Part shown: positions 51,011-59,907 of the stretch, in pieces
Numbering within the stretch: position 1 is the first letter of the stretch
Layout: each line of letters begins with the position of its first letter
Source: Oscillospiraceae bacterium
GTDB taxonomy: Bacteria > Bacillota > Clostridia > Oscillospirales > Ruminococcaceae
Assembly: GCA_017828975.1 (NCBI GenBank)
Contig: JAGAJN010000016.1
Coordinates: forward strand, 1-64,000
Direction of reading: 5' to 3'
Length of the DNA stretch: 64,000 nt
Program-made: the position numbers and the translations under genes
The notes under the pieces: model-generated
The model's database searches: none
What the model was told of the DNA's origin: nothing
The model's input: the letters and a program-made list of their open reading frames with translations, nothing else

Positions 51011-51964
51011 ATGGAAATGAAAAAGGGTAAGAAGATCACCGTGCTTGGTGCAGGTAACGTTGGTGCTTCCATTGCTTATACCCTGACGGTTATGGGTACT
51101 TGCTCAGAGATCGTTATGATCGACATTAACAAGGAAAAGGCAAAGGGCGAGGCTCTTGATATTCTCCAGGGCGTTGCTTTCTGTCCCACAGTTGACATTA
51201 CTGACGGTGAGTACGAGGACGCTAAGGACTCCGACATCGTTGTTGTGACTCTCGGTATTGCAAGAAAGCCCGGTCAGTCCCGTCTTGACCTTGCTCAGAC
51301 CAATGTTAACATCATCAAGGACGTAATGCCCAAGATCGTTGAATTTGCCCCCAATGCTATATATGTTGTTGTCAGCAACCCTGTTGACATTCTCACTTAC
51401 ACCATTCTCAAGTGTACAAACCTGAAGCCCCAGCAGGTTATCGGTTCGGGTACTGTTCTTGACTCTTCTCGCCTGCGTACCGCTATCGCTACAAAGGCTG
51501 ACGTAAACATCAAGAATGTTCACGCTTATGTTCTGGGTGAGCACGGCGATTCCTCTATGGTTCCTTGGTCTATGACAACTATCGGCGGAATCGATATGAA
51601 GGATTTCTGCGAGCAGGAGGACTGTATCAGCTATGATCCCGAAACACTTAAGGCTATTGAAACTGAAGTTCGCACCGCAGGTGCACAGGTAATCAAGTGC
51701 AAGGGTGCAACCTTCTATGCTATCGCTCTTTCCGTAAACAAGATCTGCGACAGCATTCTCAGAGATACAGGCTCCGTTCTTCCCGTTTCCTGCATGACAA
51801 ACGGACGTTACGGCACTGAGAACGTTTGTCTCAGTCTTCCTTATATGGTTGGCATCACAGGTATCCAGAGAGCACTTCAGCCTAAGTTCACTCCCGAGGA
51901 GGAGGAACTGCTCAGAGCAAGCTCCAAGGCTCTTAAGGCTGTTATTGACCAGCTTTCTATCTGA
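51011..51964 (+). CDS. Lactate/malate dehydrogenase family enzyme with Arg at the specificity position
   Basis: A 317-residue NAD-dependent dehydrogenase: Rossmann loop LGAGNVGASIAY, substrate Arg in VSNPVDILTY-SSRLR region, and the catalytic His H178 in GEHGDSS. The overall sequence is of the L-lactate dehydrogenase branch (VIGSGTVLDSSRLR). In the mobile loop, however, IARKPGQSR places Arg (R85, equivalent to position 102 of LDH) where lactate enzymes have Gln; Arg there is the classical malate determinant. So it may act on oxaloacetate/malate. GGAGG precedes the ATG, codon bias is strong, and promoter and terminator flank a single-gene unit. Confidence 0.85.
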   Translation: MEMKKGKKITVLGAGNVGASIAYTLTVMGTCSEIVMIDINKEKAKGEALDILQGVAFCPTVDITDGEYEDAKDSDIVVVTLGIARKPGQSRLDLAQTNVNIIKDVMPKIVEFAPNAIYVVVSNPVDILTYTILKCTNLKPQQVIGSGTVLDSSRLRTAIATKADVNIKNVHAYVLGEHGDSSMVPWSMTTIGGIDMKDFCEQEDCISYDPETLKAIETEVRTAGAQVIKCKGATFYAIALSVNKICDSILRDTGSVLPVSCMTNGRYGTENVCLSLPYMVGITGIQRALQPKFTPEEEELLRASSKALKAVIDQLSI

Positions 51965-51984
51965 TTTTTATCAGGATTTCCCCG

Positions 51985-52017
51985 TCGGACAGGCGATCTG
52001 CCTGTCCGATTTTTTTA
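51985..52017 (+). terminator. Terminator of the dehydrogenase gene
   Basis: TCGGACAGGC pairs with GCCTGTCCGA around GATCT (10 bp), followed by seven T residues. Confidence 0.92.
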
Positions 52018-52053
52018 TTGTATGTGATATAGAGGTTTTATTTTTTTATAGTG

Positions 52054-52082
52054 TTGAAATTTGTGGTCTGTTGTGGTATAAT
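52054..52082 (+). promoter_or_regulatory. Promoter of the fabG-thrE-TVP38 operon
   Basis: TTGAAA at 52054-52059, 17-bp spacer, TATAAT at 52077-52082. Confidence 0.78.
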
Positions 52083-52118
52083 ATAAGCAGCATAAAATCA
52101 AGTAAAAAGGAGAAGGCT

Positions 52119-52850
52119 ATGAAAACTGCAGTTGTAACAGGTTCATCAAGGGGAATAGGTGCGGCGGTCGCAGAAAGGCTTGCCGCCGATGGGTATGCAG
52201 TTGCCGTGAATTACAATTCATCGGAAAAAGCCGCCGAGGAGGTCTGCCGAAGGATAAATCTTTCGGGCGGCGTGGCTATGCCTTTTCGGTGCGACGTTTC
52301 CAAAAGGGCAGAGGTGGAGAATATGTTTGCTGCTGTCCGCAGAGAACTGGGAACAGTTTCCGTTTTAGTCAACAATGCAGGCATAGCAGAGCAGTGCCTT
52401 TTTACCGATATTGCCGAGCATATGTGGGACAGACTTTTTGATGTGAACGTCAAGGGCACATTCAACTGCTCGCAGGCGGCAGTCAAGGAAATGATATCCG
52501 CAAAATCGGGGAATATTGTGAATATATCGTCAATGTGGGGACAGGTGGGTGCATCCTGCGAGGTGCATTATTCGGCGGCAAAGGCGGCTCTTATCGGGTT
52601 TACAAAGGCACTTGCAAAGGAACTTGGTCCGTCGGGAATACGGGTAAACTGCGTTGCCCCCGGGCTTATTTCCACGGAAATGAATTCACATCTGGACGAA
52701 GATACAATCAATACTTTAGTAGATGAAACTCCTCTTTCACGGGTGGGAACGGCGGAGGACATCGCAGATGCGGTGTTATTTCTAGTGTCGGAAAAAGCCT
52801 CGTTTATCACGGGGGACGTTTTATCGGTAAACGGCGGAATGGTGATATAA
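52119..52850 (+). CDS. SDR-family reductase (FabG-like)
   Basis: A 243-residue short-chain dehydrogenase with the full classical set: TGSSRGIG cofactor loop, NNAG, the catalytic Ser in NISSMWG, YSAAK and the C-terminal ITGDVLSVNGG. It is annotated like 3-oxoacyl-ACP reductase, but no other fatty-acid gene is near and the substrate is uncertain. GGAG before the ATG selects 52119. Its stop overlaps the next start (TAATG). Confidence 0.85.
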   Translation: MKTAVVTGSSRGIGAAVAERLAADGYAVAVNYNSSEKAAEEVCRRINLSGGVAMPFRCDVSKRAEVENMFAAVRRELGTVSVLVNNAGIAEQCLFTDIAEHMWDRLFDVNVKGTFNCSQAAVKEMISAKSGNIVNISSMWGQVGASCEVHYSAAKAALIGFTKALAKELGPSGIRVNCVAPGLISTEMNSHLDEDTINTLVDETPLSRVGTAEDIADAVLFLVSEKASFITGDVLSVNGGMVI

Positions 52851-53608
52851 TGAACGGTCAGGAGCTTGCGGGGGCGGTGTCCCGCTTCGGTGCAATGATG
52901 CTTTCCTGCGGCGGCGAAATTAACCGTGTTGAGGACAGCGCTGCACGTATCTGCGCCGCATATGGTTACAATGATGTGGGCGTTTTCGCTATCCCGAGGA
53001 CGCTTATTATTACGGTGACGGAAAATGGTGTTCCCGTTACCCGCCTGGAGAATATCAAGGACAAGACGGTAAATCTTGACAGGGTGGCACGGCTGAACGC
53101 TCTTTCTCGGTTCATCTGCCGTGTTCGTCCCGATGCGGACTGCATTGCCAGGCGTCTGGACAATATAGAAAAGTCGCCTGTGTATGGACGTTATTCCGTA
53201 ATTGCGGCTTACTTTCTTTCGGCGGCTGCTTATGCTATGTTCTTCGGCGGAGGGATAAGGGAGGCATTTGCGGCGGGCATGGCGGGGATAGCGGTGCGGC
53301 TGATGTCCCGATTTTCGTCAAAGACAGATGCGGGAGTTTTCTTCGAAAATCTTCTGTGTGCTGTGGTTATGTCGGCGTGTGCGATGCTTCTTGCGGCGTG
53401 CGGATTTGCGCCGAGATACGACAAAACCATCATCGGTGCGCTGATGACGCTTGTCCCCGGCGTAACGCTGACAAACGGCGCAAGAGATTTCATTGCGGGC
53501 GATTTTTTTGCGGGAACATACACCCTTATCGAAGCTTTGCTGACGGCGCTCGGAATAGCTGCGGGTGCGGCTGTTACCGTCGGTCTGCTTCGGGGCTTGG
53601 CGGTATAG
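52850..53608 (+). CDS. Threonine/serine exporter, ThrE N-terminal part
   Basis: A 252-residue protein of the ThrE/DUF1212 family: a soluble N-terminal 115 residues (MLSCGGEINRVEDSAARI, FAIPRTLIITV) and five membrane helices ending in the family motif LVPGVTLTNGARDFIAGD. With the next gene it makes a split ThrE transporter for amino-acid export. The two genes are separated by 9 bases. Confidence 0.9.
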   Translation: MNGQELAGAVSRFGAMMLSCGGEINRVEDSAARICAAYGYNDVGVFAIPRTLIITVTENGVPVTRLENIKDKTVNLDRVARLNALSRFICRVRPDADCIARRLDNIEKSPVYGRYSVIAAYFLSAAAYAMFFGGGIREAFAAGMAGIAVRLMSRFSSKTDAGVFFENLLCAVVMSACAMLLAACGFAPRYDKTIIGALMTLVPGVTLTNGARDFIAGDFFAGTYTLIEALLTALGIAAGAAVTVGLLRGLAV

Positions 53609-53617
53609 GAGGCGGCT

Positions 53618-54082
53618 ATGGAAATTACCGGTGATATGTTTATTTCGGGCGGACTGACCTTTGCTGCTGCCATCGGATTCGGCATCTGCTTCAATATCAG
53701 AGGAGCAAACCTGTTTGCGGCAAGCTTCGGGGCGTTTATCTGTGCATTTATTGAAGCTGTGATGACAGAAGAGGGATTTTCCGAGGTGTTTGTGTGCTTT
53801 ATTGCGTCTACGGCGGTGACGGTTTACTCGGAGATACTTGCAAAGCGTCTGCGATGTCCCGTGCCGATGTTTCTGATAGTTTCTATAATCCCGCTGGTTC
53901 CGGGAAGCTATATCTATTATGCTATGATGTCCTGTATCAACGGAGATCTGGCGGATTTCGGGAAACGCTCGGTGTACACCTTTGAGATAGCGGGGGCTAT
54001 TGCTTTAGGGATATTCCTTGTGACATTTGCAATTAAGCTTATGAAATCCTTCAAAAAATTACCTGTTAAAAAGAATCGGTGA
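53618..54082 (+). CDS. Threonine/serine exporter, ThrE C-terminal part (DUF3815)
   Basis: A 154-residue membrane protein with five helices and the motif IIPLVPGSYIYYAM, corresponding to the second half of ThrE. GGAGG precedes the ATG. It works with the gene before it, as is usual for split exporters in Firmicutes. Confidence 0.9.
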   Translation: MEITGDMFISGGLTFAAAIGFGICFNIRGANLFAASFGAFICAFIEAVMTEEGFSEVFVCFIASTAVTVYSEILAKRLRCPVPMFLIVSIIPLVPGSYIYYAMMSCINGDLADFGKRSVYTFEIAGAIALGIFLVTFAIKLMKSFKKLPVKKNR

Positions 54083-54086
54083 TAGT

Positions 54087-54767
54087 ATGAAAATGCGTGA
54101 GCTTGTGCTAAAAAGAATTGTTCAGATTTCGCCGTTTGTTGTAATGGCGGTGATAATCATTGCGTATCTGGTGTATTTCCGTGATCTTTCGGTGGACGAT
54201 ATAGTAAATTTCACCCCCGAAAATCTGCTGGCGGCGTTCGGGCTCTTTTTGCTGATGTATGCGCTGAAATCGCTGTCCATATTCTTTCCGCTGGCAGTGC
54301 TGAATATTGCTGCGGGGACTATCTTTGACATTCCGTTTGCCATTCTGGTGAATATGTGCGGGGCGGCGGTGATGTCTACGGTGCCGTTTTTTATCGGGAG
54401 ATATTCTCAGCGGGAATTCGTAATGTCCCTTGTGAAAAAGAACAAGAAGGCGGAGGATATTCTGTCCATGAATATGGAAAATCAGGTGTTTTTCGCCTAT
54501 TTTTTGAGGGTGATAAACTGCCTGCCCATTGATATTGTAAGTATGCTTTTAGGTTCGCTGGGATTTTCCTATAAGAAGTACATACTAGGTTCGCTGCTGG
54601 GCTTTGCGCCTATTGTTATCGCAACGACCGTTCTGGGAAATGCCGTCACAGAGCCGGGTTCGCCGCAGTTTATCATATCCGCCTGCATTATCGTGACGGT
54701 ATCGGTCACATCTGCGGTAATATATTCAAGGAAAATCAAAAAAAGAAAGCAGGATATGATTAAATAG
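54087..54767 (+). CDS. TVP38/TMEM64 (VTT domain) family membrane protein
   Basis: A 226-residue membrane protein of the DedA-related TVP38/TMEM64 family. About six helices; marks are FPLAVLNIAAGTIF, the GRYSQREF region in place of the usual GR motif, and RVINCLPIDIVSMLLGSLGFSYKKY. Members act on membrane lipids as scramblase-like or flippase-like proteins. Starts 4 bases after the ThrE gene, last in the operon. Confidence 0.87.
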   Translation: MKMRELVLKRIVQISPFVVMAVIIIAYLVYFRDLSVDDIVNFTPENLLAAFGLFLLMYALKSLSIFFPLAVLNIAAGTIFDIPFAILVNMCGAAVMSTVPFFIGRYSQREFVMSLVKKNKKAEDILSMNMENQVFFAYFLRVINCLPIDIVSMLLGSLGFSYKKYILGSLLGFAPIVIATTVLGNAVTEPGSPQFIISACIIVTVSVTSAVIYSRKIKKRKQDMIK

Positions 54768-54822
54768 GGATAAACTGTCAATAATACTGTTCGGAAACAT
54801 TTTCTGTTGAAAGGAAGATAAT

Positions 54823-56073
54823 ATGAGCAGTATTTACATTGAAAAGGTCAAGGCAAGGGAAATTCTCGATTCAAGAGGAAATCCCACTGTGGAAGCGGAG
54901 GTCTTTCTGTCGGACGGTTCCTTTGGTTCGGGCTGTGCTCCAAGCGGCGCAAGCACGGGCGTTTTCGAGGCGTTGGAGCTTCGGGACGGGGACGAGAACA
55001 GGTTCTGCGGCAAGGGCGTGCTGAATGCGGTAAACAACGTAAACACCATTATCAGTCACACTCTCAGGGGACTTGACCCCTACGATATTTACAGTATCGA
55101 CAGAGCAATGCTCACCGCCGATGGTACGGAGGACAAGTCAAACCTTGGTGCGAACGCCATTCTTGCCGTATCGCTGGCGGCTGCAAGGGCGGCGGCAAAT
55201 TCCCGCAAGATGCCGCTGTTTCGGTTTATCGGCGGGATAAATGCCTGTGAAATGCCCGTTCCCATGATGAATATCTTAAACGGCGGCGCTCATGCTGCCA
55301 ACAACATTGACATTCAGGAGTTTATGATAATGCCAAAAGGCGCAAGCAGCTTTCACGTTGGAATGAGGCGCTGTGCGGAGGTCTACCATAATCTGGCAAA
55401 GCTGCTGAAATCCAAGGGACTGTCTACGGCGGTGGGTGACGAGGGAGGCTTTGCGCCCGACCTTGCTTCGGCAGAGGAAGCCATCGAGCTTATCCTGGCG
55501 GCTGTGGAAAAAAGCGGTTACAGGGCGGGGACAGACTTTGTTATTGCGCTGGACGCTGCTTCAAGCGAATGGAAGGGCGGTTCTGCGGGCAGCTACAAGC
55601 TTCCGAAAATGGGAACGGAAATGTCCTCGAATGAGCTTATTTCCTATTGGGAGAAGCTTTGCGGGAAATATCCCATAGTGTCCATCGAAGATCCTCTGGA
55701 CGAGGAGGACTGGGACGGTTGGCGGCAGATCACCGAGAAAATGGGCAAAAACGTCCAGCTGGTGGGGGACGACCTTTTCGTTACCAACAGCAAGCGTCTG
55801 GAGCGGGGTATCAAGGATAAATGCGGAAATGCTATTCTTGTCAAGCTCAATCAGATAGGTACACTCAGCGAAACTATGTCGGCGGTGCGAATGGCTCAGC
55901 GTAACGGCTTCGGCACGATAATTTCCCATCGTTCGGGCGAAACCGAGGACCCGTTTATTGCGGACCTTTCGGTGGCACTCAATGCGGGGCAGATAAAAAC
56001 AGGCGCACCCTGCCGCTCCGAGCGCACGGCGAAGTACAATCGTCTGCTGAAAATCGAGGAGCTTATCCATTAA
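54823..56073 (+). CDS. eno: Enolase
   Basis: A 416-residue enolase, converting 2-phosphoglycerate to phosphoenolpyruvate. The N-terminus [17 protein letters not shown], the [15 protein letters not shown] loop, catalytic Glu in [10 protein letters not shown], metal ligands in [11 protein letters not shown] and [10 protein letters not shown], and catalytic Lys in LVKLNQIGT are all intact, as is SHRSGETED. It is slightly shorter than the 430-residue norm, by loop trimming. GAAAGGAAG precedes the ATG. Confidence 0.97.
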   Translation: MSSIYIEKVKAREILDSRGNPTVEAEVFLSDGSFGSGCAPSGASTGVFEALELRDGDENRFCGKGVLNAVNNVNTIISHTLRGLDPYDIYSIDRAMLTADGTEDKSNLGANAILAVSLAAARAAANSRKMPLFRFIGGINACEMPVPMMNILNGGAHAANNIDIQEFMIMPKGASSFHVGMRRCAEVYHNLAKLLKSKGLSTAVGDEGGFAPDLASAEEAIELILAAVEKSGYRAGTDFVIALDAASSEWKGGSAGSYKLPKMGTEMSSNELISYWEKLCGKYPIVSIEDPLDEEDWDGWRQITEKMGKNVQLVGDDLFVTNSKRLERGIKDKCGNAILVKLNQIGTLSETMSAVRMAQRNGFGTIISHRSGETEDPFIADLSVALNAGQIKTGAPCRSERTAKYNRLLKIEELIH

Positions 56074-56081
56074 ATTGTACA

Positions 56082-56109
56082 GGGATACAGCTGAAAACGG
56101 CTGTATCCC
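56082..56109 (+). terminator. Hairpin after eno
   Basis: GGGATACAGC pairs with GCTGTATCCC (10 bp). Only GCTTATT follows, so termination is probably partial, and the C39-like gene 20 bases on may be read through. Confidence 0.6.
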
Positions 56110-56129
56110 GCTTATTGGGAGAGGTAAAA

Positions 56130-57101
56130 ATGAAGAAGGAAGTATCTGTGAGAATTGGTGTAATTGCGCTGTTTGCGGCTGCTCTGGCTGCTGCATTGCC
56201 CATGCTTTTTCCGGGACATGATGCAAAGCCAACGATGAACGAAACGCCCGACCTTCCCTATGCGGAGGTTCAGACCGAGGAGAATACAACGCTGTCCGAA
56301 ACGACCTTTTCCGAAACAACGGAGCTTACAACGGAAACTGTTTCAGTTGAACCCGAAGCATCAGCCGAAACGACCGAAAACGTCGTTGATACATATTCCG
56401 AAACGGAAGCCCCGAAGCCCGAAACTACCGCTCCCGAAACCACACGATACATAGTCACGAGCCGTCCCGAATACAGGTTTGACAGCGTGTCCTGCTATAT
56501 TGATATGGAAAATGTTCAGCAGAATCCCGAGCTGCCTACGGGCTGTGAGGTGACTGCGCTGACCATTCTTCTGCGGCATTGGGGATATGATGCGGATAAG
56601 GTGGATATGGCGAAAAACTACCTTTACAAAAGCTGGGGAAATGCCGAATTCAGGGACGGTGAGAAGTACGCCGACAGCTTTTTTGAATATTTCATCGGCG
56701 ACCCGTTCGGCAGGGGCTACGGCTGCTTTGCCCCCGCTATTGTCAAGACCGCAAACAAGTATATCTCCGAAAACGGCGGCGGTCATCAGGTTATTGATCT
56801 GAGCGGCTGCGATTCGGAAACGCTTTACAATTATGTTGCCGACGGTATTCCCGTGCTTGTCTGGGCGACCGACGGAATGATTCCGCCCGAATATTATGAA
56901 ACCTGGTACGACAGGGAAACGGGTGAGCGCCTTGACTGGTATCTGAATGAACACTGCTTCGTTCTTGCAGGATTTAACCTTGATGCGGAAACTGTCACTA
57001 TGAACGACCCTATCAAGGGGATAATCGACTATAATATGGCGAAATTCGAGCAGCGTTTTGCGGAAATGCACCGTCAGGCAATCGTAATTCTGCCTGTGTG
57101 A
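56130..57101 (+). CDS. Exported C39-like cysteine peptidase with Thr/Glu linker
   Basis: A 323-residue exported protein: N-terminal membrane helix/signal (about 8-28), a Thr/Glu/Pro linker (about 35-110), then a papain-like C39-family domain. The catalytic Cys is in PTGCEVTALTILL, His in EHCFVLAGF and Asp in TMNDPIKG. This domain is common in Firmicute surface proteins and its substrate is unknown. GGAGAGG before the ATG selects 56130 over 56115. Gene spacing suggests a transcript shared with the next GNAT gene (9 bases). Confidence 0.85.
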   Translation: MKKEVSVRIGVIALFAAALAAALPMLFPGHDAKPTMNETPDLPYAEVQTEENTTLSETTFSETTELTTETVSVEPEASAETTENVVDTYSETEAPKPETTAPETTRYIVTSRPEYRFDSVSCYIDMENVQQNPELPTGCEVTALTILLRHWGYDADKVDMAKNYLYKSWGNAEFRDGEKYADSFFEYFIGDPFGRGYGCFAPAIVKTANKYISENGGGHQVIDLSGCDSETLYNYVADGIPVLVWATDGMIPPEYYETWYDRETGERLDWYLNEHCFVLAGFNLDAETVTMNDPIKGIIDYNMAKFEQRFAEMHRQAIVILPV

Positions 57102-57110
57102 GGTTTTGAT

Positions 57111-57542
57111 ATGGATATTGTGATAAAGAGATATGACAGCCTTTGTGATGATGCAAGGGCGATAAGAGAAGCGGTTTTCGTCCGTGAACAGGGCTTTGTA
57201 AATGAGTTTGACGATATTGACGGTAACGCCGTGCATTTTGTTTTGTATGTTAACGGACAGGCAGCGGGAACTTGCCGTATTTACAGGGGAGATGATAATG
57301 AATTTCATCTGGGTCGGCTTGCGGTTATGTCGGAATACAGGGGAATGTCCCTCGGAAAAATGCTTATCTCCGAAGCGGAGGGCTATGCGTCCGTCATAGG
57401 GGCTGAATTTATCACCCTGTCGGCACAGGTCAGGGTGAAGGATTTCTATAAAAAATGCGGTTATTCCGCTGTCGGTGAGGAGTATCTTGATGAGGATTGT
57501 CCGCATATAAAAATGGTCAAAAAGCTTTCACAGCCAATATAG
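57111..57542 (+). CDS. GNAT family N-acetyltransferase
   Basis: A 143-residue GNAT of the ElaA/YjcF-like type: AIREAVFVREQGF, the acetyl-CoA-binding HLGRLAVMSEYRGMSLGKML, and FYKKCGYSAVGEEY near the C-terminus. Substrate unknown. A perfect terminator follows. Confidence 0.9.
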   Translation: MDIVIKRYDSLCDDARAIREAVFVREQGFVNEFDDIDGNAVHFVLYVNGQAAGTCRIYRGDDNEFHLGRLAVMSEYRGMSLGKMLISEAEGYASVIGAEFITLSAQVRVKDFYKKCGYSAVGEEYLDEDCPHIKMVKKLSQPI

Positions 57543-57565
57543 ATACAATATGAATATTATGAACA

Positions 57566-57601
57566 GAAAATGCAACTTTATATTTCTAAAGTTGCATTTT
57601 C
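57566..57601. terminator. Terminator after the GNAT gene
   Basis: A perfect 15-bp stem, GAAAATGCAACTTTA with TAAAGTTGCATTTTC, loop TATTTC, followed by ATTTTTG. Confidence 0.88.
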
Positions 57602-57686
57602 ATTTTTGTATATGTATTTGATAACTAAAAAGCGGGTAATTTTGCAAGTTGAATAGTTAGAAATTGCATAAATTTCAAAAAAGTGC

Positions 57687-57715
57687 TTGACAAATGCTTT
57701 GAAATGATATATAAT
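57687..57715 (+). promoter_or_regulatory. Promoter of the ammonium transporter
   Basis: TTGACA at 57687-57692, 17-bp spacer, TATAAT at 57710-57715: full consensus. The start site (about 57722) is eight bases before the first ANTAR-type hairpin. A strong promoter fits control by antitermination downstream. Confidence 0.85.
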
Positions 57716-57729
57716 ACAATCATAGCAAA

Positions 57730-57780
57730 CAGCAATGGCGCTGAGTTACACAATGGAGTGTGACTTGGCGCCTATTTGTT
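57730..57780 (+). promoter_or_regulatory. Predicted ANTAR-type antitermination leader of amt
   Basis: Hairpin P1: CAGC (57730-57733), loop AATGGC, GCTG (57740-57743). Hairpin P2: AGTTACAC (57744-57751), loop AATGGA, GTGTGACT (57758-57765). Both six-base loops have A at position 1 and G at position 4, the mark of ANTAR-protein targets. The alternative fold is a 15-bp stem from GGCGC (57737-57741) through P2 to GCGCC (57768-57772), followed by TATTTGTTT, a terminator that consumes half of P1. An ANTAR protein bound to P1-P2 would prevent the terminator. The regulator gene is not in the window. Confidence 0.78.
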
Positions 57781-57865
57781 TAGCTGAAAATATTTTTTGA
57801 CCGCACAGGGAGCGAAACATTACTTCGTTTCGGATAAAGCGGTCGGTACCTTGGGAGGGGTAAAT

Positions 57866-59602
57866 ATGGATAACTCGATCTTAGACACGGTTCTGGGTGA
57901 AGTATTCGGTATATGGTTCCTTATCGGAGCTGCGCTGGTATTCTTCATGCAGGCAGGCTTTGCAATGGTGGAAACAGGCTTCACAAGAGCCAAAAACGCC
58001 GGTAACATTATTATGAAGAACCTTATGGACTTCTGTATCGGCGTTCCAATGTTCATTCTCATAGGCTTCAGCCTGCTGCTGGGCGAAGATGTTGTCGGTC
58101 TTATCGGCAAGCCCGGCTTTGATATCTTCACTTCATATGACAACTTTGACTGGTCCGGATTTGTTTTTAATATGGTATTCTGTGCAACAACTGCTACTAT
58201 CGTTTCCGGTGCAATGGCGGAAAGAACTAAATTCCTTTCCTATTGTATCTACTCGGGAATTATCAGCGGTCTTATCTATCCGATTGAAGCACACTGGATT
58301 TGGGGCGGCGGTTGGCTTGCTCAGCTTGGCTTCCACGATTTCGCAGGTTCCTGCGCAATTCATATGGTCGGCGGTATCTCCGCTCTTATCGGCGCAAAGA
58401 TCCTTGGGCCCCGTATCGGCAAGTTCGACACCGATAAGGACGGCAAGGTAACAAAGGTAAACGCTATCCCCGGACATTCTCTTACACTTGGCGCACTGGG
58501 CTGCTTTATCCTCTGGTTCGGCTGGTACGGATTCAATGGTGCAGCTGCAACCTCCGGTCCTCAGCTCGGTTCTATCTTCCTGACAACCACAGTTGCCCCC
58601 GCAGTTGCAACAGTCGTTTGTATGATATTCACTTGGCTGAAATACGGCAAACCCGATGTTTCTATGTGCCTTAACGCTTCTCTGGCAGGTCTTGTAGGTA
58701 TTACCGCAGGCTGTGATGTTATGGACGCCTTCGGTGCTGCAATGGTCGGCGTTGTTTCCGGTCTGCTGGTAGTATTCGGCGTATGGCTCCTTGACCACAA
58801 GCTTCACATTGACGACCCCGTTGGTGCTGTTGCGGTACATATGATGAACGGTATCTGGGGAACAGTTGCAGTTGGTCTTTTTGCGACAACTACTGCTCCC
58901 GACTGCACGATCAACGGTCTGTTCTACGGCGGCGGTGTTGATCTTCTCGGCAAACAGTGCCTCGGTGTTGTATCCGTAGCTGCTTGGACAACTGTTACAA
59001 TGATCATCGTATTCCAGGCTATCAAGCACACTATCGGTCTGAGAGCTTCCGCTGAGGAAGAGGTAAGAGGTCTGGACGTTACAGAGCACGGTCTTGCTTC
59101 CTCTTATGCAGACTTTATGCCCGCACCTGTACCCACAGTTCTGATGGGCAGCGTTCCCGCTGAGGTGCAAGGAGATGTTCCTGTGGACGCAGCTATCCCC
59201 GTAACGGTTACAAAGCGTGCTGACATCGAGAACTATCCCGACGAAAAGAACAAGTATACAAAGGTTTCCATAGTCTGCAAGCAGAGCAGATTTGAGTCCC
59301 TTAAATCCGCACTTAATGAGATCGGCGTAACGGGTATCACCGTAACACAGGTTCTCGGCTGCGGCGTTCAGAAGGGTGCAGGGGAAATGTACAGAGGTAC
59401 TCCCGTTGAGATCAATCTGCTGCCTAAGATCAAGGTTGAGGTCATTGTTTGCAAGGTTCCCGTTGAAACAGTCATCGAGGCTGCCCGCAAGGCTCTCTAC
59501 ACAGGTCATATCGGCGACGGTAAGATCTTCACCTATGATGTTGAAAATGTTATCAAGGTCAGAACAGGCGAGTCGGGTTATGCGGCTCTTCAGGACGACT
59601 AA
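57866..59602 (+). CDS. amt: Ammonium transporter fused to a C-terminal P-II domain
   Basis: A 578-residue protein. Residues about 1-410 are an Amt channel of eleven helices with the twin His near H204 (PGHSLTLGALG) and H325 (HMMNGIWGT). After a linker of about 50 residues, residues about 462-575 are a complete P-II domain: the T-loop region QKGAGEMYRGTPVEINLLPK, the ATP-binding TGHIGDGKIF and RTGESG. The Tyr that is uridylylated in E. coli GlnB (Tyr51) is replaced by Val (GTPVE). Normally GlnK is a separate protein that plugs AmtB; here the gate is built in. GGGAGGGG precedes the ATG. Confidence 0.95.
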   Translation: MDNSILDTVLGEVFGIWFLIGAALVFFMQAGFAMVETGFTRAKNAGNIIMKNLMDFCIGVPMFILIGFSLLLGEDVVGLIGKPGFDIFTSYDNFDWSGFVFNMVFCATTATIVSGAMAERTKFLSYCIYSGIISGLIYPIEAHWIWGGGWLAQLGFHDFAGSCAIHMVGGISALIGAKILGPRIGKFDTDKDGKVTKVNAIPGHSLTLGALGCFILWFGWYGFNGAAATSGPQLGSIFLTTTVAPAVATVVCMIFTWLKYGKPDVSMCLNASLAGLVGITAGCDVMDAFGAAMVGVVSGLLVVFGVWLLDHKLHIDDPVGAVAVHMMNGIWGTVAVGLFATTTAPDCTINGLFYGGGVDLLGKQCLGVVSVAAWTTVTMIIVFQAIKHTIGLRASAEEEVRGLDVTEHGLASSYADFMPAPVPTVLMGSVPAEVQGDVPVDAAIPVTVTKRADIENYPDEKNKYTKVSIVCKQSRFESLKSALNEIGVTGITVTQVLGCGVQKGAGEMYRGTPVEINLLPKIKVEVIVCKVPVETVIEAARKALYTGHIGDGKIFTYDVENVIKVRTGESGYAALQDD

Positions 59603-59621
59603 AAACTTTAAATCTTATAGT

Positions 59622-59660
59622 GCCCCTCTTTTGCCGAACGGCAGGGAGGGGCGTTTGCTT
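59622..59660 (+). terminator. Terminator of amt
   Basis: GCCCCTC pairs with GAGGGGC, with an inner GCCG/CGGC stem, followed by GTTTGCTTTTT. Confidence 0.78.
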
Positions 59661-59794
59661 TTTGCGTGAGATTTTCCGCATAATAGCGGCGGATTTTTGC
59701 ATCATACCGAGATTCGCTTGATTGTGTCGTCTTAGTGTGATATACTGCTTTACAGAAAGTGAATTGCGGTTTAGCGGAAAATTTCAAAAACCTA

Positions 59795-59823
59795 TTGACA
59801 AATAGAAAAATATCTGATATAAT
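59795..59823 (+). promoter_or_regulatory. Promoter of the TetR gene
   Basis: TTGACA at 59795-59800, 17-bp spacer, TATAAT at 59818-59823: full consensus. Before it, 59661-59794 holds no gene that I can support. Confidence 0.82.
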
Positions 59824-59855
59824 GTAGCAAACGATTTAAAACAGGTGGTTTAAAA

Positions 59856-59891
59856 CATACGATTTAAATCATGTGTTAAATAAATCGTATG
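59856..59891. promoter_or_regulatory. Operator-like repeats before the TetR gene
   Basis: CATACGATTTA and TAAATCGTATG are perfect 11-base inverted arms 14 bases apart, downstream of the start site. Related half-sites (ACGATTTAAAAC, GGTTTAAAAC) lie at 59831-59855. Position and symmetry suggest TetR autorepression. Confidence 0.65.
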
Positions 59892-59907
59892 GTAAAGGAG
59901 AGATAAT

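Noticed and set aside
58133-59509. A 458-codon minus-strand frame opposite amt
   Set aside because: Shadow of the Amt-P-II reading frame; its Cys/His/Asn-rich product has no family features.
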